Shown here one piece after another: positions 24,193 to 33,096 of a DNA stretch of 40,915 nucleotides. The position numbers and the translations under genes are program-made. Under the pieces are notes generated by a model. The model did not search any database. It was given only the letters and a program-made list of their open reading frames with translations, and had not been told where the DNA came from. This DNA comes from Elusimicrobiota bacterium. GTDB taxonomy: Bacteria; Elusimicrobiota; Elusimicrobia; JACQPE01. Position 1 is the first letter of the stretch; each line of letters opens with the position of its first letter. The stretch is from assembly GCA_016180815.1 (NCBI GenBank), contig JACPAN010000024.1:1-40915 (forward strand), given 5' to 3'.

Positions 24193-26747
24193 TAATCGTA
24201 ACCTAAGGCCAGCGCGCGTGTTTTTGCGGGGACGATTTTGCGGTACATTTGATCGGGAGTCCGACTTTCGCCATTATGGCTTAAAAGCCGTTCGATTTTA
24301 ATCCCGAAGAGCCGCTCGTTTTCTTCGAGCATGGGTTTGATCAGAGTCCAGTCCTTGCCATCGAATTTTTCAAAGCGGCCGCCGTTTAGTTGATCGTCGT
24401 CCAGCTTTTTTTCCGGATCACGCATAAAGATGGCGCCGCCGGCGGCCAGGGAGAACAGGTTGCCGCCGGGATAAGGCGACTCCAGGTCTTGTAAAGCTCC
24501 GGTTTCATCAATCCGCACGCCGTTGACCACGGCAAAACCGCCGTCTTGATGCGGATCGCCCGCCATGAAGGATTCGGCCAAATAATCCAGGCTGGTTCCG
24601 TTGATGATGACGCGCGGGCGCCCGACCGCATTAATCAACGGCCGCCCGGCCGTGTTGCCTAAGATGAAAATTCGCCCGCCTTTAGCTCCGTACATGAATG
24701 TCTGGCCGACGTCTCCATGCACGATCAATTCGCCGTTGTTCATGATTTGCGCCGTTTGATCCTGGGCATTGTTATGAACGATCAGGCGCGCGCCGTCCAA
24801 GCCCGAGGCCAGGTAATCGCCCGGGCTGCCGTAAATGTCCATTTGCACGCCCTGGGAACCGGCGCCCAGGCCGCAGCCAAGGAAGCGATGGCCGAGCGTC
24901 CGGTAAACAATGAATCGTTTCCAGCCCAAGCCATAGGCTTTGACCAGAGCGCCGGCCGTTGAACGCGGGCCTTCCATGGCAAAACCGGAAGCGTCGAGAA
25001 CAAGAATGCCCGATGACAATGCGGGAGCGGAAAGCGCGATCCAATTTTCAGCATTAACGCGACAATAAGGTGTTTCATTGGGCTTGGAGGGAATCCGGTC
25101 CAGCAAGGATTCCAAAGCGCCGGTCGCCATTTCCAGGATGCGCGCGCGGCGCAAGCCCTGGGTATCGAAGCGGCGGTCGATCAAAAACGTGAGCGTTTCA
25201 ATGGCCTGATCCCGGCGTTCAGGCGGCGAATTCTTGAGATTTTCGATGGAAGCGGGCAGGGCGTCCGGGTTCGCGGCCATCTGTTCCGGGCGCTCGCCCA
25301 ACGGGCTTTTATGAGATTGCTTCGCTTCGCTCGCAATGACGGGGGAAGGGTTTGCAATGACGCAGGGAAAGTCTTTTAGCGGCGGCGGTTCAACCGCCCC
25401 GCCGAATTTATTGGCGCAGGTTAGTTCGATGCGGCCGCCGGCTTTTTTCAGGCGATAGATGAACGCTCCGCCGTCGCAATAGCTCGCGCCTCGCGCGTTC
25501 CAGTATAAATCCGCATAACGGCTGATCCGGGAATCTTCTTGATTCATGCTGGATAAAAAAGCATCAATGGCTTGTTTTTCACTCGCAATCGCGCCGATGG
25601 CCGGACGATCATCGGCCAAGGACAGGGCGAATACCTGCGGGCGAAGCATGGATGTGTCCGTGATGCCGATTAATTCCCCGGCGCGCTCATGTGGGTCGTT
25701 GCGGGCGATGATGAAAAACCAGGGGCCGTCCGGGGAGCCTTTTAAATGGGCGAGTTGAAGTTCACGATAAAGCTTTTGCTTATCCTGAGGCAGCATGATG
25801 AAATCGCGCTCCGTGGTCGGGGCCATGGCTTCGATGGTCCATTCCAGTGGGTAGCGGTAGACCCGGCGCCACAGATCGAAGAGAAGCACGGACACCTCGG
25901 TGTCCGTGAGAAAGAGGGGGTAAATTTTCCGCTGCCTTAAATACTTGGCGACTCGAATGTAATTGGCGAAATCGCCGTTATGCACCAGAGCCTCATGCAT
26001 GCCGATGAACGGATGCGCTCCGCCCGGATGCCAGACCCGGCCCTTGGTCGGGTAGCGTTGATGGCCGATCCAAATATGCGCGCGGAAATCTTCCAGTTGA
26101 TAGTAGCGGATGCAGTCTTCCGCGTAGCCGACCAGTTTTAAGACGAGAAGATTTTTGGCATGGGAAAGCACGAAGGCTTTTTTATCGCCCAAGCTGTGGT
26201 AATAGGTTTTATTCAAGCGATAGCTGGTTTGATAAACGAATTCGTCTTCCGCATGCTCGCGGCCCAAAGCCTCCAATTTATTGTCTTCGATGAAGCGATC
26301 CAGGACCGTTTTTTTAACCCGGATGAAATAATAATTGACCTCAGGGGGCTCCACGGACAATCCGGCAATGTCGCGGAAATTGGCCGCATGTTTCAAGCGC
26401 CCACGGCCGTGGATTTCATAATTCGGGGTAACGAACGCCTGCTCCACCTCGGCCTCGGCTTGAGGATCGAGGAACGCCAGAGCCAGCAGATAATTGTTTT
26501 CAAGAGTCGCCTGGTCCACGCCGAATTTTTCCGGCTCTGCGATCCATCCGGCGCAAATGCCGCCGCCTTTGGCATTGCCCCGGTTTTTCATTTTTTCCGT
26601 GGAGCAGAGGATATGGCGTCCGGCGATGGGCACGGCGCCGATCGCGCCTAAAACCCCGCAGCCGCCCTCATCTTCCGCTTTTCTTAACGGCGGCGGCGCG
26701 GATTGGAGCTTGGTCCGCGAATTGATCAATAGTTCGGGATCAAACAT
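24192..26747 (-). CDS. Fused class-II glutaminase plus GXGXG domain (glutamate-synthase-like)
   Basis: The product is 851 aa. Residues 30-~430 form an Ntn glutamine amidotransferase: a likely propeptide, nucleophile Cys30 in GGCGVLGAIG, IGHQRYPTKG, and EALVHNGDFANY. Residues ~590-830 form the glutamate-synthase alpha C-terminal GXGXG helix (GAGSQGVQMDIYGSPGDYLA, MNNGELIVHGDVGQT, GAKGGRIFILGNTAGRP). The central FMN domain is absent and is supplied by the neighbouring genes. The fusion resembles N-methylglutamate synthase MgsA plus MgsB, or GlxB plus GlxC, joined together. A palindromic repeat lies in frame in the linker (VIASEAKQS). ATGTTTGA overlaps the upstream stop by eight bases. Confidence 0.85.
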   Translation of the reverse strand: MFDPELLINSRTKLQSAPPPLRKAEDEGGCGVLGAIGAVPIAGRHILCSTEKMKNRGNAKGGGICAGWIAEPEKFGVDQATLENNYLLALAFLDPQAEAEVEQAFVTPNYEIHGRGRLKHAANFRDIAGLSVEPPEVNYYFIRVKKTVLDRFIEDNKLEALGREHAEDEFVYQTSYRLNKTYYHSLGDKKAFVLSHAKNLLVLKLVGYAEDCIRYYQLEDFRAHIWIGHQRYPTKGRVWHPGGAHPFIGMHEALVHNGDFANYIRVAKYLRQRKIYPLFLTDTEVSVLLFDLWRRVYRYPLEWTIEAMAPTTERDFIMLPQDKQKLYRELQLAHLKGSPDGPWFFIIARNDPHERAGELIGITDTSMLRPQVFALSLADDRPAIGAIASEKQAIDAFLSSMNQEDSRISRYADLYWNARGASYCDGGAFIYRLKKAGGRIELTCANKFGGAVEPPPLKDFPCVIANPSPVIASEAKQSHKSPLGERPEQMAANPDALPASIENLKNSPPERRDQAIETLTFLIDRRFDTQGLRRARILEMATGALESLLDRIPSKPNETPYCRVNAENWIALSAPALSSGILVLDASGFAMEGPRSTAGALVKAYGLGWKRFIVYRTLGHRFLGCGLGAGSQGVQMDIYGSPGDYLASGLDGARLIVHNNAQDQTAQIMNNGELIVHGDVGQTFMYGAKGGRIFILGNTAGRPLINAVGRPRVIINGTSLDYLAESFMAGDPHQDGGFAVVNGVRIDETGALQDLESPYPGGNLFSLAAGGAIFMRDPEKKLDDDQLNGGRFEKFDGKDWTLIKPMLEENERLFGIKIERLLSHNGESRTPDQMYRKIVPAKTRALALGYD
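25311..25345 (-). repeat. Palindromic repeat element inserted in frame in the glutamate-synthase-like gene
   Basis: The core GATTGCTTCGCTTCGCTC followed by GCAATGAC is a well-known dispersed bacterial palindrome (ATTGC...GCAAT stem). Read in the gene frame it gives VIASEAKQS, a peptide recognisable in many annotated proteins as such an insertion. It sits in the linker between the glutaminase and GXGXG domains and preserves the frame. A partial second GCAATGACG lies at 25354. Confidence 0.75.
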
Positions 26748-28272
26748 GGCCGTCCACGTAATACATCAGGTCGTAGCGGCCGCGCAGTTCCTGAATGCTT
26801 TTTAGGCCCAAGCGCCAAAGGATTTCTTTCAATTCAAGGGACATGGCCTGGTACAAATTGACGATGCGCTGCGCGCCCCATTCAGGGCTGATCTGCTGGG
26901 TGAATTCCGGGTCGGTGGAGGCGATGCCGTGCTGGCAGCCCCGGCCTTTTTCGCAATTGCCGCAGCGCGTGCAATTGACGGCCACGATATCGGTGGTGCC
27001 GATGACGCAGCCGTCCGCGCCCAAGGCCACGGCCTTGGCGATGTCCCAAGCCGTGCGCGCTCCGCCGGAGGCGATCAAGGTGATTTCATCGCGGATGCCT
27101 TCTTCTTGAAGGAAGCGGTGGACCTTGGGGACGGCGTATTCAATGGGCATGGCGATGTTTTTTTTGGCGATGTCGGGAGCGGCGCCGGTGCCGCCGTAGC
27201 TGCCGTCTAAATGCACGATATTGACCCCGCCGTAATAGCAGCCCACGGCCACCATGTCCACGTCCACAGGAGTGGAGACCTTTGCCGAGACCAGAATTTC
27301 TTCGGCTCCGTCTTTGGTTTTGATTTCTTGAGAAAGCGAGCGCACGGAATCCCCCATGGCGCGCATCCAATCTACGTGTTTTTTATGATCCTCGACCGAA
27401 TACACGCTGTGAAAAGGAAAGGGGGAAAACAAGCTGGTATAAGGCACGGCTTCGCGCATGCGGGCCACATCCGGGGTATTTTTATCCGACAGCAGATGCC
27501 CGCCCAAACCGGGTTTGGCGCCCTGGGCGTATTTGATTTCCACCAAGCGCGCCCAACCCACGGTTTCCTCGCGCACGCCGAACATGCCGGTGGCGACCTG
27601 AGTGATGATATGGTCTTTCCAAGGGGTGAGTTCTTTAGGGTAGCCGCCTTCCCCGGTTGACGTGAACGTGTTCCATGCTTTAGCAGCCATGGCGCGCGCC
27701 ATCATCACGTTTAGACTCACCGAACCGTAGGACATGCCGCCGCCGTACCAGGGAACATTAATGCGGATTTTGGGTCCGAAATTTCGTTTGTTTAAATCAA
27801 GGCCGATGGAAACGGCATCCAAATCAGTTGAGCTTGGTTTGCTTGACTTGGGCTTTTGAAAACGAAAGCGTAAACGGTCGAAGCCGCCGCCTGAGTTGCC
27901 GATGCGCCGTTCGTAAAGATGTTCAGGAGGCGCTTTTGCATGCTCGGCCATATGCCAGAGGGAAGCCAGTAAATCCGCCGGGTAGCGTTGATCACCCAAG
28001 AGATCGAATTCTTCATTGGGCATAATTTGAATCGCGTCATAAGGGCATTGCTTGACGCAGTAATTGACCGGATGAATCTGTTCGCATTTGGGACCGATGC
28101 AGGCCGAGCTTTGCGGAGCGGCCATGCGCAGGGTGGCCGGGTTTCTCCGGTGCACATCGTAAGGGCAAGCCAGTACGCATAAGCCGCAGTCGATGCAGGC
28201 ATTAGTGTAGCCCACTTTCCATTTGGCGATTTTTCGCCAGGCGTGATGCGGCGCGGTTTTGGTCTCAACCAT
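26740..28272 (-). CDS. Ferredoxin-type FMN glutamate synthase subunit (catalytic)
   Basis: ATG 28272 (MVETKTAPHH) overlaps the upstream stop by eight bases (ATGGTTGA) and is preferred over the longer frame from 28329. The product is 510 aa. The N-terminus has a 4Fe-4S motif CIDCGLCVLACPYDV and a second Cys set (CIGPKCEQ...CVKQCPYDA). The FMN barrel follows: PWYGGGMSYGSVS, TSTGEGGYP, IKYAQGAKPGLGGHLL, LDGSYGGTGAAP, IASGGARTAWD. The 3Fe-4S loop CTRCGNCEKGRGCQHGI is intact. This is the archaeal-type/MgsC-like subunit that joins ammonia to a 2-oxoacid-like acceptor using reduced ferredoxin. Confidence 0.88.
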   Translation of the reverse strand: MVETKTAPHHAWRKIAKWKVGYTNACIDCGLCVLACPYDVHRRNPATLRMAAPQSSACIGPKCEQIHPVNYCVKQCPYDAIQIMPNEEFDLLGDQRYPADLLASLWHMAEHAKAPPEHLYERRIGNSGGGFDRLRFRFQKPKSSKPSSTDLDAVSIGLDLNKRNFGPKIRINVPWYGGGMSYGSVSLNVMMARAMAAKAWNTFTSTGEGGYPKELTPWKDHIITQVATGMFGVREETVGWARLVEIKYAQGAKPGLGGHLLSDKNTPDVARMREAVPYTSLFSPFPFHSVYSVEDHKKHVDWMRAMGDSVRSLSQEIKTKDGAEEILVSAKVSTPVDVDMVAVGCYYGGVNIVHLDGSYGGTGAAPDIAKKNIAMPIEYAVPKVHRFLQEEGIRDEITLIASGGARTAWDIAKAVALGADGCVIGTTDIVAVNCTRCGNCEKGRGCQHGIASTDPEFTQQISPEWGAQRIVNLYQAMSLELKEILWRLGLKSIQELRGRYDLMYYVDGHV

Positions 28273-29713
28273 AGTTCGGATCATCCTGCTTGCGCATGGG
28301 CTTAAACAGCGCCTTGAATTCCTTCTCAAGCTCTTCGTTGAGCATCATGCGCCCGGTGTCTCCGGTCATGCGTTGGACGTCCCTCATGCCCATGGCGCCC
28401 AAAATTTCCAATAGCTGGTCCCTCCAGGAACCGGCCAGATTTTTGAGGCGTTGAACGGCGATATGCGGGGCCGGGAAAATCGCCGGTCCTTCGATCTCAA
28501 TACCAGCGCCGTCGGTTTTAAAGCGAGTGACGCCCAAAGCGATTAAATAAGCGACGTCGATGGCGATGACATCCGCGCCGCAGAGAATGCTTTTCGCAAG
28601 ATGTTCCGCGGCCGTCAAGCCGCCTGAAGCGACCAGCGTGACTTCGTCGCGCAGTCCGGCCTCGATTAGGGCCTCGTCTGCGGTGCGCAAGGCTTGAGTG
28701 AGGTGCAGGCCGTCCGTGGTTTTGGCTCTGGGAGATGCGGATAAATGAAAGATTTCAGCGCCCATTTCCGCCAATCGCACGATTTGGGGGATGGCTGCGT
28801 TTTCAAGAGCGATTTTAACCATCACCATGGTTTGGGGCCAAGTTGCTTTCGTTTTTTCCCAACAAGCCGGCCAATCATTCATTTTTTGCGCGCTCAGATC
28901 GATTTGGCAAATTTTGGGAGCCTCGGGGCCTTTCCAGGAGAGCGAGGAATTCTTGAAGCAGGCGACGGCATGCGGGCTCGATTTCTCCTGGGCATCATCT
29001 GCGTCGAGAAGAGCCAGCGTTTGGATATCCTCAGCCGCGCGCAGCAGGCTTTGGGAAAGATTTTTATCGCGGGCCGCGAACGCCGGCGGCTCATTGAAAA
29101 CCAGCGGCAACCCTAATTCAACGGCGGCCGCGGCGTTTTGAGAACTTCCAGGAAGAATTTTTTTCGGTTTGCGGCCGATCATAACAGCGGTTGAGATGGA
29201 TTCCCGGCCGTGGATGCCGTCTCTGGTCGGCCGCACGATTTCCGACATATCGGTCCAAATCCCGTCGAAGCCCTCGCCCGCGAAGGGCCCGCGATAACCG
29301 GCTCCGGAAACCGGGACGCGCCCGGTTTTCGATTCGAAAAGAACGGTTTCTATTGTTCCCGGGGTGTAGTAATCGTCGCCGTGGGTTTTATAGTCCGGAT
29401 TGCTTGACAGCGACAAGGCGCCCACCGGGCATTCGTTGACGCAATGAAAACAGGTGGTGCAATTGGCGTTTTTGGGAGAAGCCATTTTGGGCATGTCGAA
29501 CCAGCTCCATCCCTTGGTGGCGATACCGGCTTCCTGCTCGTGGACGCCTACGGCGCGGAAATTCGCGTTGCGTTCGTGCACATCATAAGGGCAGGCCGTT
29601 TGGCAAATGCCGCAATTGATGCAGATTTCCGAACGGTTGACCACGGTTTTAAAAATGAGGAGGTCCTCGAGCGGGGTGTTTTTGGTGTTGATGTGATAGC
29701 GGTGGTATTTCAT
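28265..29713 (-). CDS. Diverged FMN glutamate-synthase-like paralog lacking the 3Fe-4S loop
   Basis: ATG 29713 (MKYHRYHINT) lies five bases after the stop of the upstream oxidase gene and is preferred over the open frame reaching 29950. The product is 482 aa. Two ferredoxin motifs (CINCGICQTACPYDVHER and CTTCFHCVNECPVGAL) precede a glutamate-synthase-like TIM barrel (YRGPFAGEGFDGIWTDMSE, RPTRDGIHGRE, VTLVASGGLTAAEHL, GADVIAIDVAYLIALG). Where the sister protein has the CxxCGNC iron-sulfur loop, this one has no Cys. It is therefore probably an electron-relay or structural partner, or acts on another substrate. It is paralogous to the gene downstream. Confidence 0.8.
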   Translation of the reverse strand: MKYHRYHINTKNTPLEDLLIFKTVVNRSEICINCGICQTACPYDVHERNANFRAVGVHEQEAGIATKGWSWFDMPKMASPKNANCTTCFHCVNECPVGALSLSSNPDYKTHGDDYYTPGTIETVLFESKTGRVPVSGAGYRGPFAGEGFDGIWTDMSEIVRPTRDGIHGRESISTAVMIGRKPKKILPGSSQNAAAAVELGLPLVFNEPPAFAARDKNLSQSLLRAAEDIQTLALLDADDAQEKSSPHAVACFKNSSLSWKGPEAPKICQIDLSAQKMNDWPACWEKTKATWPQTMVMVKIALENAAIPQIVRLAEMGAEIFHLSASPRAKTTDGLHLTQALRTADEALIEAGLRDEVTLVASGGLTAAEHLAKSILCGADVIAIDVAYLIALGVTRFKTDGAGIEIEGPAIFPAPHIAVQRLKNLAGSWRDQLLEILGAMGMRDVQRMTGDTGRMMLNEELEKEFKALFKPMRKQDDPNYG

Positions 29714-29718
29714 GGCGG

Positions 29719-31710
29719 CTACAGCCCCGAAGCTCCCGCCGGCAGCGGGCGAGGCGCTTCCTTGACCACGGCGCCTTCTCTTAAGAGGCGGTGGTATTGC
29801 GGGCTTTTCTCCACGCTTTTGACGAAATCCCTGAGCTCTTCTTTGGGCTGGCCCCATTGCTTGACGACGGATTCTTCCAGCTTGTGCCAGGCCGGGACCA
29901 AATCGATTTCGCTTTGGCAGACCTTGGTGCAGCCCGCGCAGTGCATGCACATTTGAAGGCTTTTCGCGTCCAAGGGGGAAAATTGGAAACCTTCCGGCGC
30001 CGAGCCCGGAAGTTGTTGAGCGGCATAAAGCAGGAGCTTGCCCCGGGCCGTTGTTTTTTCATCGTTGGTGGCCAAGTAGGCCGGACAAACCGGCAGGCAG
30101 AACCCGCATTGCACGCATTCAAAGGCCGCGCGCAACACAGGGTCCCGGCGAATGGCCTGAAGCGTTTTTTCTTCGGGCCGGCGCAAAAGGGTTCCGGCGA
30201 CTTGATCCAAAAGGGAGGCGGTTTTTACCAGCAATGTCATGCCCAGAGGCGCCAGCCGGGTCAACGCGGCCCAGAATAATCGCCGGGCAAGGGGCAGGCC
30301 CGCTCCCCAATGAAAAAATTTGCCGGGATTGAACAGCCCTTTGGGATCGAATTCGGCTTTCACTCTTTTGAGGCGTTCGATTTCGGCTGCGGAAAATTTT
30401 TTCGCCAGAAAAGGGGTTTTGTAAATGCCGATGGGGTACATGCGCCCGCCGGCGCGAAACGCCTCCAGGTCGAATTCGATCGCCGCGGCGATATTGCCAA
30501 AGGGACGTTCGCTGTTTCGGGGCACCCCGTAGTAGGCCAGAAAAAGGCAAGACGGTTGAACCTTGCCTTTGATGATATGCGCTTCCATGGCCAAACCCGT
30601 CAACGCTCGCCTGGACGCGATGGCTCTTAATCCTTGAGCATAGAGGGCCGCGGCGTCAAGACCCACGACAACCTCATTGCCCAGATAAAAATTTTCCGCG
30701 CCTTTGCCTTTCATCGGATAAAAACGTTCGAACCAGATAAAACTCGCGGCCGAGCGTTCCTTGAGGGACGCCGGCCGGCTTCTGAGCCCGAGTTTCTCGA
30801 GAAAATTTTCGTAACGCCGCGCCTCATCGGCGTTTTCGAAAAGCGTAAAAACGGAATCCTTGCGATCAAAATGAGGCTCTTGAAGAGGGGCTCCTTTGGC
30901 GGCCATTTTTGAGGAAAGCCCGTGCTCCAAATGCTCCATTTTTTCTTTGGAGAGATAAGTCAGGTCGACGATGGAGAAATCCGATTTGGCCAGTTTGTCG
31001 ATAAAGGACATGGCTTCTTCTGTGCCGGGAAAATTCGTCAGCACCGGGAAAACTCCTTGAGGCTTCGGCCGCACGTTGAGCTTGACGGCGTAAAGCAGGC
31101 CGATTTGTCCTTCGCAGGCGATAAAGGCCTCAAAGGCGTCGTCCCCGGGATGAACGGTGTGTTTGCGACCTTGAGCATCGAGAATTTCCAATTCCAGGAT
31201 TTGGTCCTTGATATGGCCGAAACGCCAGGCGCAAAGCCCGTAACCGCCGGTGGCGATCCAACCTCCGACCGTGGTGTAGTAACTGGAGGGGTAGCTGCCG
31301 ATCGCCAGCCCCTCTTCTTTAAGATAGTGCTCCAAGTCCGACCAGCGCACCCCTGTTTCCACGCGCACCCAGAGTTCCCGGGCATTGACTTCAAGAATGC
31401 GGTTTAAAAAAGACAGATCCAAAACCAAAGCCTTGGTTCGCGGGAGGGTTTGCCCGAAGCCCGAAGAGCCGGAGCCTCTGGGAATGACGGGGATATTGCG
31501 CTCGGTGGCCCAGGATAATGCGCGGGCGAGCTCGTCGATATTTTTGATCGAGGCTTTGGCCAAGGGTTCCCGGACAAAAGACGCCTTCAATACCTTGGGC
31601 ACTTGGCCTTGATCCAAGCCGGCCAAGTAAAGATCACCCGGATCCGAAGAAATCGTTCCGATGGAAGACAAGCTAGGCTCCCTCCGCGCGCATAGGATAA
31701 TTCTATCCAA
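29719..31710 (-). CDS. FAD-linked oxidase fused to a GlpC/GlcF-like Fe-S domain
   Basis: The 663-aa product combines a PCMH/GlcD-type FAD-binding domain (IPVIPRGSGSSGFGQTLP near residue 75, then YYTTVGGWIATGGYG) and an oxidase C-terminal domain ending DPKGLFNPGKFF, with a C-terminal cluster-binding region (CVQCGFCLPVCPAYL and CMHCAGCTKVCQSEI). This layout fits 2-hydroxyacid dehydrogenases that pass electrons to Fe-S centres. TTG 31710 has AGGGAGGG seven bases upstream; TTG 31671 also has a strong site, so the start is not settled. It is the first gene of the operon, and could feed electrons or an oxoacid to the flavoproteins. Confidence 0.85.
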   Translation of the reverse strand: MDRIILCARREPSLSSIGTISSDPGDLYLAGLDQGQVPKVLKASFVREPLAKASIKNIDELARALSWATERNIPVIPRGSGSSGFGQTLPRTKALVLDLSFLNRILEVNARELWVRVETGVRWSDLEHYLKEEGLAIGSYPSSYYTTVGGWIATGGYGLCAWRFGHIKDQILELEILDAQGRKHTVHPGDDAFEAFIACEGQIGLLYAVKLNVRPKPQGVFPVLTNFPGTEEAMSFIDKLAKSDFSIVDLTYLSKEKMEHLEHGLSSKMAAKGAPLQEPHFDRKDSVFTLFENADEARRYENFLEKLGLRSRPASLKERSAASFIWFERFYPMKGKGAENFYLGNEVVVGLDAAALYAQGLRAIASRRALTGLAMEAHIIKGKVQPSCLFLAYYGVPRNSERPFGNIAAAIEFDLEAFRAGGRMYPIGIYKTPFLAKKFSAAEIERLKRVKAEFDPKGLFNPGKFFHWGAGLPLARRLFWAALTRLAPLGMTLLVKTASLLDQVAGTLLRRPEEKTLQAIRRDPVLRAAFECVQCGFCLPVCPAYLATNDEKTTARGKLLLYAAQQLPGSAPEGFQFSPLDAKSLQMCMHCAGCTKVCQSEIDLVPAWHKLEESVVKQWGQPKEELRDFVKSVEKSPQYHRLLREGAVVKEAPRPLPAGASGL

Positions 31711-31722
31711 TTGCTCGCCCTC

Positions 31723-31739
31723 CCTAAAAAAACTTTAGG
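31723..31739. promoter_or_regulatory. Small hairpin upstream of the oxidase operon
   Basis: CCTAAA (31723-31728) and TTTAGG (31734-31739) form a 6-bp stem with a five-base loop in the divergent intergenic region. It abuts the AGGGAGGG ribosome site of the minus-strand oxidase gene and could affect its translation. Otherwise the 146-base intergenic region shows only a CATAAT (31814) as a possible plus-strand -10. Confidence 0.3.
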
Positions 31740-31856
31740 CTCAGGTGGGCATAGGACTTGTGGACCGTATTTTTTGCGCCTAAGGACCCACGCGCGTCTA
31801 GGACCGACATACCATAATAAAGGCGGGTATTTCGGATGTCAACAAAGGAGATTCAA

Positions 31857-32639
31857 ATGAGGAAAATTTTATTCGTCTTGTTGTTCGCTGCAGCCTCGCC
31901 GTTGGCCGCGGAGCCCACCGTCGATCGCCGTGAACTCAACGGTCAGGAAATTTGGGAAATGACCTCCGAGATATTCGACGGCCGGCGCATGCTCCCGGTT
32001 CAGGTTGTTCACCCGGTCAAGCCCCAAGTCAACAATGGTTTGGAATTGGAGCGAACTTATCGCATTCGAACGGGCGTATCGGTAAGGCCGGGTTCCAATT
32101 GTCCGGACGCGGGCATGTGCCTTTACTTCGGGCGCAGGCTCGTCACCCGCGAAGAGTGGCTTGAAATCAGGCGTTACGCGGTGCGGGATCGAGGCGCTTA
32201 TATCGACGCCAAAGCAAAGGGCGGCATGTTGGCCGGCCTTGGCATCGGCGGCGGCTTGGGTTTAGCAGGTGGAATTTTGGCGGCGGCGTTGACCGGCGGT
32301 TTATTGGCTTGGATTTTAATGCCGGTTCTTTTCAGCATCGGCGCCGGCGCTTTAGGCGTGGCTGTCGGGCATCATGTCGAGGCGACGAAGGCCCGGTCCC
32401 GCCTGACCGAAGCCGATGGTTCTGCGATGACGACGCTTTACGATATCCGGATGAGGGAGGAGACGCAAAATCCGGAATACATTTCCCCTGCGGAACAAAT
32501 CGAGGCCCTTGAGCTGCTCAGAACTTTAAGCAACGCGGCGGCAGAACCGGCGCCCGAGCAGCCGAATCCGAACCCGGTTGAAGAGCCCGGCGAAGACCAG
32601 CCCCGGCTATTGCCGGTGCCGGAAATAACGAATCCCTGA
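31857..32639 (+). CDS. Exported glycine-zipper membrane protein of unknown function
   Basis: ATG 31857 has AAAGGAG seven bases upstream. The 260-aa product has a signal peptide (KILFVLLFAAASPLAA/EPT) and a ~110-residue domain with two Cys (NCPDAGMCLYFGRRL). A glycine-zipper hairpin follows (GGMLAGLGIGGGLGLAGGIL, then IGAGALGVAVGHHVEA). The tail is Pro/Glu-rich (PAPEQPNPNPVEEPGED). Glycine zippers insert in or cross membranes. The tail converges on the next minus-strand gene with a five-base gap. I do not recognise the family. Confidence 0.75.
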   Translation: MRKILFVLLFAAASPLAAEPTVDRRELNGQEIWEMTSEIFDGRRMLPVQVVHPVKPQVNNGLELERTYRIRTGVSVRPGSNCPDAGMCLYFGRRLVTREEWLEIRRYAVRDRGAYIDAKAKGGMLAGLGIGGGLGLAGGILAAALTGGLLAWILMPVLFSIGAGALGVAVGHHVEATKARSRLTEADGSAMTTLYDIRMREETQNPEYISPAEQIEALELLRTLSNAAAEPAPEQPNPNPVEEPGEDQPRLLPVPEITNP

Positions 32640-32644
32640 AGTCT

Positions 32645-32974
32645 TTATTCCGAGTCCGTTCTGCGGATTCTTGATTCCAGGTGTGAAACTCTTGACTGAA
32701 GGCTGCGCACGTCCATTTGCAGCCAGGAAAGATCGCGGTCTATTTCTCTGGTTAGGCGTTCGAGTCTGCCGACTCTGGTTTCCAGGTCCGGCTGGGTGTC
32801 GCCCGTAGTTGATGTGACCGCGTCCCCGAATTGCTGATTCAGGCGCACGGCGCGCTGCTCCAACTGATTCACCTGCGCCCGAAGATCAGGGCTCTTTAGC
32901 GCGCTCCCGATGATAATGCCCAGGGCCATTGCCCCGGCCGCGTAAGCGATACTCTTCCTTCCCGTTTGATCCAT
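32645..32974 (-). CDS. Small membrane-anchored coiled-coil protein
   Basis: The 109-aa product has one membrane helix (SIAYAAGAMALGIIIGSAL) and then a long coiled coil (TRVGRLERLTREIDRDLSW, then VRSLQSRVSHLESRIRR). GGAGG lies nine bases before the ATG at 32974. It probably faces the periplasm and may be a tether or oligomeric spacer. The neighbouring genes also encode small envelope proteins. Confidence 0.7.
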   Translation of the reverse strand: MDQTGRKSIAYAAGAMALGIIIGSALKSPDLRAQVNQLEQRAVRLNQQFGDAVTSTTGDTQPDLETRVGRLERLTREIDRDLSWLQMDVRSLQSRVSHLESRIRRTDSE

Positions 32975-33001
32975 GGTCCGTTCCTCCCTTTATACGAGGA
33001 T

Positions 33002-33066
33002 GTAGGTTGTAGGGTGTGCCATGTAGTCCGAAGAAAGTGGTCCATCTTTTTCCGGCTACAACCTGC
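33002..33066. repeat. Imperfect inverted repeat between two minus-strand genes
   Basis: GTAGGTTGTAG (33002-33012) and CTACAACCTGC (33056-33066) pair over 10 of 11 positions with a 43-base loop. It could be a transcript hairpin or a dispersed repeat; no T-run follows on either strand. Confidence 0.35.
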
Positions 33067-33096
33067 TACCTTCATCCTTCAAGGGATTGCGGACCC

